Shown: in pieces, positions 23,333 through 28,081 of the stretch
Position numbering within the stretch: the first letter of the stretch is position 1
Layout: each line of letters opens with the position of its first letter
From: Chloroflexota bacterium
Lineage (GTDB): Bacteria > Chloroflexota > Anaerolineae > Caldilineales > Caldilineaceae
NCBI GenBank assembly: GCA_003577005.1
Contig: QEUW01000050.1
Coordinates: forward strand, 1 to 28,081
Reading direction: 5' to 3'
Length of the DNA stretch: 28,081 bases
Translations under genes and position numbers: made by a program
Notes under the pieces: model-generated
Told to the model about the DNA's origin: nothing
What the model saw: the letters and a program-made list of their open reading frames with translations, nothing else
Database searches by the model: none

Positions 23333-25735
23333 TTACCCGGCGACCGTTGCCAATTCGGCCTCAGAAAGCACGCCGACCGGTTTTTTGTGCCCATTCTCCT
23401 GTTGTACTACCACCAGACTGTGGAGACCATGCTCGGCCAGCCTTTTGCGGGCCTCCTCCAAATGTTCGGTGGGGGTGGCTGTCAGTACATCGCGGCGCAT
23501 GATCTGGGCTGAGGAGAGTTCGGCAAAGGGCTTGTGCTCGCCGTTACCGCCGTTCTCGGAACGGGCGCGCTCGACGTCGCTGCTGCTGACCAGCCCTTGC
23601 AGGTTGCCCTCGTTGTCGATAACGACCACCGTGCGGACACCGTGCGTCTCCATCGCCTGGGCGATCTTGGTGACAGGGGTAGTCAACCGGCACGCATAAA
23701 CCGGGCTGCGCATGACATCCTGCACCAGTTTGCCGTTGGTCTCTGTCCCGTTGGCGGTTACACCGTTGGTTTCGGCGTGCATCTTCTCAGTCGAGTGGAT
23801 AATCTCACGCGGAATCTCCAACACCTCGGTAAAGCCGCGGCGTACACAGGTCAGGTTATCCTGGACGACCCGCTCCCCACGCTTGCCAAAGTATTTGCGC
23901 AGGCTCTTCTCGACACCGGCCATCAACTCCTGTTCGCCGATGTGACGCCGTTCGAGGAACGGGGTGGCCTTCAAAAAGACGCCCAGCAAGACGATGCCCT
24001 GCATACGTACTTGCAGGTCGGGTACCGAGGCCACCGTCCGCGCAATCGCCGCCGCATCGAGGTAGAGCACCCGGATGTCGCGTTCGCGGATGATGCGCCG
24101 TGCATAGGCGGGGATATTGTCCCACACTTGTTGCGGATCGCTATAACTCGACTGGACAAAGACCGTGCCGCCCGGTTGCAAACCGGCGAGCGGATTGCCC
24201 GAGTTGAAGGCGTTGACATCGTTGAGCGGCACAAACTCGACAAAGTTCATCTCGCAGTGGGTGCGGATGGGTTGGTCGGCCACAGTCAGATAATAGGTGG
24301 TGGGCAACCCTTTCTTTTCCGACCCATACTTGGGGTAGGCCTGGACAAAGAGGTCGAAGAGGTCGCCGACGATGGTGGCGATGACCTTGTTGGTGGTGAC
24401 TGAGCCGTACCCACCGACCGAATGGCCGCGCATGGAGAAGGCGCCCTTGGGCCGCACATCGGGGTCGAAGTTGTTTTTCAACGCCAGTTCGTGTTGGATA
24501 CCGAGGACAAAATAGCGGCGCCCCTCGGCGATCATGTTCTCGGCTGTGGCAATAAAATCACCTGGGCGCACATCGCGGCTGCCCAGGCCGGCTGAGCCGC
24601 TGTAAATCACCGGCAAACGCTCCATCTGCGGATAACCCTCGGTGCCAACCAATGCATCGGCAAAAGCCGCTTTGATCTCCGCCGTCAGCGGGTTGCTCTG
24701 CCCCATGGGGTTGTCCATGCGCTCGATGACGGTAAAGGCTTTGGTGTTGCGCAGGCACTCCACCAATTCCGGGCCGGGGAAGGGGCGGAAGCTGGTGACA
24801 TGGACGACGCCGACCTTCCAGCCGCGCTGTTCGCGCAGATAGTCACAGGTCACCTCGGCGGTTTCGGCCATCCCCCCCATGCAGACGATGGCGTATTCGG
24901 CATCCTCCATCCGGTAGGGCTCGACCAGGTCGTAGCGGCGCCCGGTCAGTTCGTAGAATTCATCCATTGCCGCTTTCAAGGCCGGCTTGACGCGGTCGTA
25001 GAAATAGCGCTGGGCGACCTTGCCCTTCATATAGCTGTCCTGATTCTGCACTACGCCAGACATCATGGGCTTGTCCGGGTTCATCAGGTTGAGCAGCTTC
25101 TCTTCGGGCTTGCCCACAAACTCCTTCATCAATTCGGGTTCGAGCAAGCGTACATTTTCCACCGTATGCGTGGTGAGGAAGCCATCCTGAGCACTCAGGA
25201 AAGGCGTCTGACTGTCTTCCGCGGCACGGCGGGCGATAAGGGCCATATCGCCGGCGCCCTGGGCATTCTTAGCGATGACGATGCCCCACCCGGTGTCGGC
25301 CACGCCCATGATGTCATCGTGGCCGGCATGTACATTGAGACCCTGGCTGGTAAGGGCGCGGGCGCCAATGTGAAAGACGATGGGCAATCGCTTGCCAGAG
25401 ATGACGTAGAGCACCTCTTTCATCAAGATCAAGCCCTGGCCCGACGTAAAGTTAGTGACACGCCCACCGGCCACCGCAAAACCTTCGGCGGCTGAAGCAG
25501 AAGAGTGCTCGCTCTCCGGCTCCATAAAGATCAGCGGGTCTCCCCACAAGTTGGTATTGCCGTTAGCAACGGCCAGCGCGTAGTGCTGCCCCATTACCGT
25601 CGATGAGGTAATGGGATAAGCACATGCGCCCTGGGTGATGTTGGTCTCTACCCAGGCGACCGTCCCGCTGCCATCGTCGGTCGTGGGAATACCCGGATAG
25701 CGGACGGCGCCAGGGGGCTTGCCATTCTCACTCAT
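23333..25735 (-). CDS. Pyruvate:ferredoxin oxidoreductase, fused alpha/gamma chain with C-terminal CBS pair
   Basis: The 800-residue chain holds PFOR domains I to III. Domain I (about 15-260) shows GACAYPITSSTVMGQHYA, FMEPESEHSSASAAEGFAVAG and LNVHAGHDDIMGVADTG (pyruvate/TPP pocket). Domain II (about 290-420) contains ERMDNPMGQSNPL. Domain III (about 430-650) has GHSVGGYGSVTTNKV and the late RFD-like region. The remaining C-terminus (about 665-800) is a CBS pair (VQDVMRSPVYACRLTTPVTKI and AQIMRRDVLTATP...PVGVLSE), which standard PFOR lacks. With the beta chain it makes acetyl-CoA and reduced ferredoxin in the cytoplasm. SD GGAGGT lies 8 bp before the ATG. It is first in a two-gene operon. Confidence 0.93.
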   Translation of the reverse strand: MSENGKPPGAVRYPGIPTTDDGSGTVAWVETNITQGACAYPITSSTVMGQHYALAVANGNTNLWGDPLIFMEPESEHSSASAAEGFAVAGGRVTNFTSGQGLILMKEVLYVISGKRLPIVFHIGARALTSQGLNVHAGHDDIMGVADTGWGIVIAKNAQGAGDMALIARRAAEDSQTPFLSAQDGFLTTHTVENVRLLEPELMKEFVGKPEEKLLNLMNPDKPMMSGVVQNQDSYMKGKVAQRYFYDRVKPALKAAMDEFYELTGRRYDLVEPYRMEDAEYAIVCMGGMAETAEVTCDYLREQRGWKVGVVHVTSFRPFPGPELVECLRNTKAFTVIERMDNPMGQSNPLTAEIKAAFADALVGTEGYPQMERLPVIYSGSAGLGSRDVRPGDFIATAENMIAEGRRYFVLGIQHELALKNNFDPDVRPKGAFSMRGHSVGGYGSVTTNKVIATIVGDLFDLFVQAYPKYGSEKKGLPTTYYLTVADQPIRTHCEMNFVEFVPLNDVNAFNSGNPLAGLQPGGTVFVQSSYSDPQQVWDNIPAYARRIIRERDIRVLYLDAAAIARTVASVPDLQVRMQGIVLLGVFLKATPFLERRHIGEQELMAGVEKSLRKYFGKRGERVVQDNLTCVRRGFTEVLEIPREIIHSTEKMHAETNGVTANGTETNGKLVQDVMRSPVYACRLTTPVTKIAQAMETHGVRTVVVIDNEGNLQGLVSSSDVERARSENGGNGEHKPFAELSSAQIMRRDVLTATPTEHLEEARKRLAEHGLHSLVVVQQENGHKKPVGVLSEAELATVAG

Positions 25736-25883
25736 TCTATATACCTCCAGATACGGATAACCTCAGTGTTTACGCATCGACTTGATAGCAATTTCCGAGC
25801 CTGCACTGGCAAAGAGGAAGCGCACCAGCAACTCCACGCACGTTTTCGGTGTCGTTTTTCAATTGACCAGCTGACCGGTGAAA

Positions 25884-25928
25884 GCCGTTGCGGAGGTTGA
25901 TAGGCGGGAGCTCTAGTCCGCAGCCGGC
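25884..25928 (-). promoter_or_regulatory. Hairpin in the presumed PFOR mRNA leader
   Basis: TGCGGA (25889-25894) pairs with TCCGCA (25917-25922), and GCCG (25884-25887) with CGGC (25925-25928) across a small internal loop, giving about 10 bp around a 22-nt loop. It lies about 150 nt before the alpha-chain ATG. A role in mRNA stability or attenuation is possible but unproven. Confidence 0.35.
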
Positions 25929-26027
25929 CAAAATTTAGTATGTGCCGTCGATCTACAGCCGCATATGAACAGTATAACGGAAAAGTTGCAAAAAGGGAAG
26001 AATATTACATAGCACAATTTTCATAAT

Positions 26028-26056
26028 TTGAGTCTGCTTCACCGCATTGGTATAAT
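26028..26056 (+). promoter_or_regulatory. Promoter of the pyruvate dehydrogenase operon
   Basis: TTGAGT (26028-26033) is followed by a 17-bp spacer and a perfect TATAAT (26051-26056), preceded by TGG, giving a consensus extended -10. Transcription would begin near 26063, producing a leader of about 395 nt before the E1 alpha ATG at 26458. This is the best promoter match in the window. Confidence 0.7.
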
Positions 26057-26080
26057 GGGTCAGCTATCGACATCCTCGCC

Positions 26081-26097
26081 GCGGGTTCGAGCCCCGC
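26081..26097 (+). other. T-arm-like GC hairpin in the PDH leader
   Basis: GCGGG-TTCGAGC-CCCGC folds into a 5-bp stem with a seven-base loop identical in pattern to a tRNA T-arm. No acceptor-stem partner or anticodon arm at the right distance exists, so it is not an intact tRNA. It may be a chance hairpin, a tRNA-derived scar, or a leader element just after the promoter. Confidence 0.4.
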
Positions 26098-26142
26098 CTG
26101 GGCGCCCTGAGCGCCTGGAAGGTGAGAAGCAAAGGAGGACAG

Positions 26143-26235
26143 ATGCGCACCCACCAAAGCAAGACCGTGCGCCCGGCCCGGCGCCACCCCACCCGATGGT
26201 TACTGGCCTGGTTCGTAGGCGGCCCAATCGCTTGA
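26143..26235 (+). CDS. Candidate 30-residue leader peptide, Arg-rich with hydrophobic end
   Basis: ATG at 26143 is four bases after AAAGGAGG, the strongest Shine-Dalgarno in the region, and lies about 80 nt downstream of the PDH promoter. The product starts MRTHQSKTVRPARRHPTR and ends WLLAWFVGGPIA, a basic head and short hydrophobic tail. It is too short for most gene finders. It could be a leader peptide controlling E1 alpha expression or a small membrane peptide. No homologue is known to me, and conservation is untested, so confidence is limited. Confidence 0.45.
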   Translation: MRTHQSKTVRPARRHPTRWLLAWFVGGPIA

Positions 26236-26368
26236 TCGCGCGCCCGGTTGGCTTTTCCGCTCTTGTGGCCAAGGCCATTTTGCCGAATACAAGCACTCAG
26301 CGCCTCCGTAGACTTGTTAATCCAGCAGCAACCGTTTCCCGTTCAGCATGATAAAACGGAGAATTTAT

Positions 26369-26426
26369 CAGAGTGGGATGAGTTAAAGCAACTTCTGGCG
26401 ATGAATGCTGCCAAAATCCCACTCTG
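26369..26426 (+). promoter_or_regulatory. 11-bp inverted repeat upstream of E1 alpha
   Basis: CAGAGTGGGAT (26369-26379) is exactly complementary to ATCCCACTCTG (26416-26426), with a 36-nt loop. It lies between the small ORF and the E1 alpha Shine-Dalgarno (TAGGAG, near 26443), ending about 17 nt before it. In the leader it could act as an attenuator or translation-control hairpin; this is inference. Confidence 0.45.
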
Positions 26427-26457
26427 GTTCCATATGACACATAGGAGACTTTTATCG

Positions 26458-27531
26458 ATGGTAGCACCAGCCAAGACACGGGCAAAAAGCAAGAGCAAGA
26501 GCAAGAACAATTCAACGATTTCAATCGACGCCTCGATCCCCTCTTCGGCGGCAGCGGATGAGTTTGCACCAGGCGTGCTTCCCACCGAAAAATTACTGGA
26601 AATGTACCAGATGATGTTCTTGATTCGCCGCGTGGAAGAGTCGTTGCTGGATCTGGCTGAAAAGGGTGAGATCGGTGGCGCCATGCACACGGCTATCGGC
26701 CACGAAGCAAACGCCGTCGGCGCCGCGGCCGCCCTCCGCCCCGATGATTATGTTACCTGCACCTATCGCGGCCACCATCACTCGCTCGCCCGCGGGATGG
26801 ACCCTGTGCGCGCCATCGCCGAGGTATTGGGGCGCGCCGGTGGCTTTGCCAAGGGCAAAGGCGGTTCCATGCACTTTATTGATCCCTCCCTGGGGCTCAT
26901 GGGCGCCAACGGCATTGTCGCCGCTCACGTGCCCCACGCTGTCGGGATGGCGCTGGCCTGCAAGATGCGGGGCGAGGAACGCATCGCGGTCACCTTTTTT
27001 GGCGACGGCGCCATCTACCAGGGAGTCATGCACGAGACATTCAACATGGCGGCCAAGTGGAAGCTGCCGGTGCTCTTTTACTGCGAAAACAATCGCTACT
27101 CCGAGATGACACCCATTTCACGCACCTCTTCGGCCGAATCACTCTACAAGTTCGTCCAGGCATATGGCATGCACAGCGTCCAGATCGACGGCAACGATGT
27201 CGAGGTCGTCTACCAGGCTGTCAGCGAAGCAGCCAAGCGCGCCCGCGACGGCGAGGGCCCTGTCTTTATCGAAGGGCTCACCTACCGGCTAGCCGGCCAC
27301 ATGGCTAAAGACCTGGAAACCTACCGCAGCAAAGAGGAAATTGAAGCGCAACGGCAGCACGAGCCACTGGTCATCCTCGAACAAAAGCTCATCGAGCGCG
27401 ACGCCAGCAAAGAGACGCTAGAACAGATCCGCACCGAGGTAGAGGAAGAAGTGGCCCAGGCCGTCGAAGCTGCCCTCAACAGCCCCTGGCCGGATGTAGC
27501 CGAGGCCTATACGGATGTGTATGCCGTGTAA
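26458..27531 (+). CDS. pdhA: Pyruvate dehydrogenase E1 component, alpha subunit
   Basis: The 357-residue protein is the alpha chain of a heterotetrameric E1 that decarboxylates pyruvate with TPP. Motifs: [94 protein letters not shown] with [11 protein letters not shown] (TPP/Mg-binding GDG...N), and a C-terminal [10 protein letters not shown] with the phosphorylation-loop region. ATG 26458 is chosen over upstream in-frame ATGs because TAGGAG precedes it and it matches family N-termini after a short Lys/Ser-rich extension ([10 protein letters not shown]). The upstream frame is leader, not protein. The E1 beta gene follows after 128 bp. A branched-chain or acetoin dehydrogenase E1 is possible but less likely. 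Confidence 0.9.
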   Translation: MVAPAKTRAKSKSKSKNNSTISIDASIPSSAAADEFAPGVLPTEKLLEMYQMMFLIRRVEESLLDLAEKGEIGGAMHTAIGHEANAVGAAAALRPDDYVTCTYRGHHHSLARGMDPVRAIAEVLGRAGGFAKGKGGSMHFIDPSLGLMGANGIVAAHVPHAVGMALACKMRGEERIAVTFFGDGAIYQGVMHETFNMAAKWKLPVLFYCENNRYSEMTPISRTSSAESLYKFVQAYGMHSVQIDGNDVEVVYQAVSEAAKRARDGEGPVFIEGLTYRLAGHMAKDLETYRSKEEIEAQRQHEPLVILEQKLIERDASKETLEQIRTEVEEEVAQAVEAALNSPWPDVAEAYTDVYAV

Positions 27532-27534
27532 AGC

Positions 27535-27606
27535 AAATTACCGATTACCCATCAAGACCCTTTCAATCGGGAATCGGTAACTGGTAATCGGTAATTTGTA
27601 ATGAGT
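27535..27606. repeat. Heptamer array and 15-bp inverted repeat between E1 alpha and beta
   Basis: AAATTACCGATTACC (27535-27549) is exactly complementary to GGTAATCGGTAATTT (27583-27597). The right arm is built from heptamers AATCGGG, AATCGGT, AACTGGT, AATCGGT, AATTTGT and AATGAGT (27565-27606). The unit differs from that in the glycosyltransferase but has the same length. The resulting hairpin may modulate the ratio of alpha to beta expression. Confidence 0.82.
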
Positions 27607-27659
27607 GGCTGCTCGTAAAAAACTGTTTTCATATAGAAAGCTTTGGTCTAGAACCCACA

Positions 27660-28081
27660 ATGCGAACAACAACCTATATCCAGGCCGTCAACGAGGCCAT
27701 GAAAGACGAAATGCGCCGCGATGCGAGCGTGTTTATCATGGGGGAAGATATTGCCTATTACGGTGGTCTCTTCCGCGTCACCCGCAACTTGATGAACGAA
27801 TTTGGCGCCTTCAATGACTCACCCGATGGCCGCCTGGTCGATACTCCTATCAGCGAACAGGGGTTCATGGGCATGGCCGTCGGCGCCGCTTTGGTCGGGA
27901 TGCGCCCAATTGTCGAATTGATGTATATGGATTTCTTTCTGGTCTGCGCCGACCAGATCTTCAACCAGGCAGCAAAAATGCACTATATGACCGGTGGCCT
28001 GGTCCACGTGCCGATGGTTATCCGCGGTCAACAGGGCGGTGGTAAGCAGTATGGGTCGCAACATAGCCAGGCGGTCGAGAG
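27660..28081 (+). CDS. pdhB: Pyruvate dehydrogenase E1 component, beta subunit (partial, C-terminus off the right edge)
   Basis: ATG at 27660 begins a frame open to the window edge (140 codons visible): [18 protein letters not shown], then [40 protein letters not shown] and [23 protein letters not shown], ending in [18 protein letters not shown]. The E1 beta features MGEDI, TPISEQG and the conserved GSQHSQ are present. The chain pairs with the alpha subunit to form the E1 heterotetramer of a 2-oxoacid dehydrogenase complex. The gap from the alpha gene is 128 bp and contains a hairpin. No clear Shine-Dalgarno is seen. An E2 gene is expected just beyond the window. Confidence 0.92.
   Translation, partial: MRTTTYIQAVNEAMKDEMRRDASVFIMGEDIAYYGGLFRVTRNLMNEFGAFNDSPDGRLVDTPISEQGFMGMAVGAALVGMRPIVELMYMDFFLVCADQIFNQAAKMHYMTGGLVHVPMVIRGQQGGGKQYGSQHSQAVE

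Larger units (their letters stand above)
25736..26457. promoter_or_regulatory. Shared divergent regulatory region between PFOR and PDH operons
   Basis: This 722-bp region separates two pyruvate-oxidising systems transcribed away from each other. It holds a good plus-strand promoter (26028-26056), a small ORF (26143-26235), a leader inverted repeat (26369-26426), a candidate minus-strand -10 (TATACT, 25976-25971) and a leader hairpin toward PFOR (25884-25928). AT-rich sequence at 25970-26035 lies at the likely control point. No known operator was recognised. Confidence 0.6.

Noticed and set aside
21711..23699. 662-residue plus-strand ORF opposite the PFOR genes
   Set aside because: It is the complement of two clearly coding PFOR frames and shows no recognisable domain. 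Long antisense ORFs arise readily from the codon bias of high-GC genes.
23534..24403. 289-residue plus-strand ORF antisense to PFOR alpha/gamma
   Set aside because: Same reason: a shadow of the coding strand, with no family motif and no Shine-Dalgarno.
26033..26105. Possible tRNA gene (TATAATGG-like D-arm and a perfect T-arm hairpin)
   Set aside because: The T-arm pattern GCGGG-TTCGAGC-CCCGC is good, but the acceptor 3' half (CTGGGCG) has no 5' partner. The distance from the D-arm-like sequence is about 7 nt too short, and no anticodon stem can be formed. TATAAT is better read as a -10 box.
26248..26457. N-terminal extension of E1 alpha from ATG 26248
   Set aside because: It has no Shine-Dalgarno and an atypical composition, and the SD at 26443 together with family N-termini points to ATG 26458.

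Overview
The window is a 28 kb piece of a moderately high-GC bacterial chromosome. It carries about 20 full-length genes plus two genes cut by the edges. The closest fit is a Chloroflexota bacterium of the Caldilinea/Anaerolinea kind. That is inference from LysM and PD40 lipoproteins with Pro/Thr-rich linkers, secreted proteins with FLPVV or YLPLV motifs near an end, a choice-of-anchor-B protein, a VHL-type domain, heptanucleotide tandem arrays and small palindromic elements. No rRNA, intact tRNA, CRISPR array, phage module or complete insertion sequence is visible.

Layout. 1-597 (-): universal stress protein, cut by the left edge. 959-5364 (+): an SDR epimerase, three small membrane proteins (one with a helix-hairpin-helix tail), an FprA-type NADPH-ferredoxin reductase, a small unknown ORF and an orphan potassium-channel pore. 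5410-7746 (+): a large PD40 lipoprotein. 12586-7831 (-): a tightly packed five-gene operon (unknown helical protein, GT4 glycosyltransferase, HAD phosphatase, methyltransferase, choice-of-anchor-B protein). 12870-18088 (+): four-LysM lipoprotein, M20 peptidase, membrane-anchored MutS-like ATPase and methyltransferase. 19535-18381 (-): secreted HExxH metallopeptidase with a VHL-like domain. 20945-19731 (-): cystathionine gamma-synthase-type enzyme. 25735-21204 (-): a two-gene pyruvate:ferredoxin oxidoreductase. 26458 to the right edge (+): pyruvate dehydrogenase E1 alpha and beta.

How it works together. The right end is a pyruvate-oxidation locus. The ferredoxin-linked enzyme (PFOR) and the NAD-linked dehydrogenase (PDH) are transcribed divergently from one shared 722-bp region. 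The PFOR alpha/gamma chain carries an extra C-terminal CBS pair, suggesting nucleotide sensing, and the beta chain carries an unusual Ala/Lys-repeat tail. The E1 alpha gene has a roughly 400-nt leader with a good promoter, a 30-codon ORF behind a strong Shine-Dalgarno sequence, and a hairpin. The FprA-type reductase near the left end could link reduced ferredoxin to NADPH.

Other noteworthy structure: two MITE-like elements with recognisable target-site duplications (12640-12803 and 18256-18346), heptamer arrays that have expanded in frame inside the glycosyltransferase gene, a dispersed GGTGC-type palindrome, and repeated use of an extended -10 promoter, TGGTATAAT.
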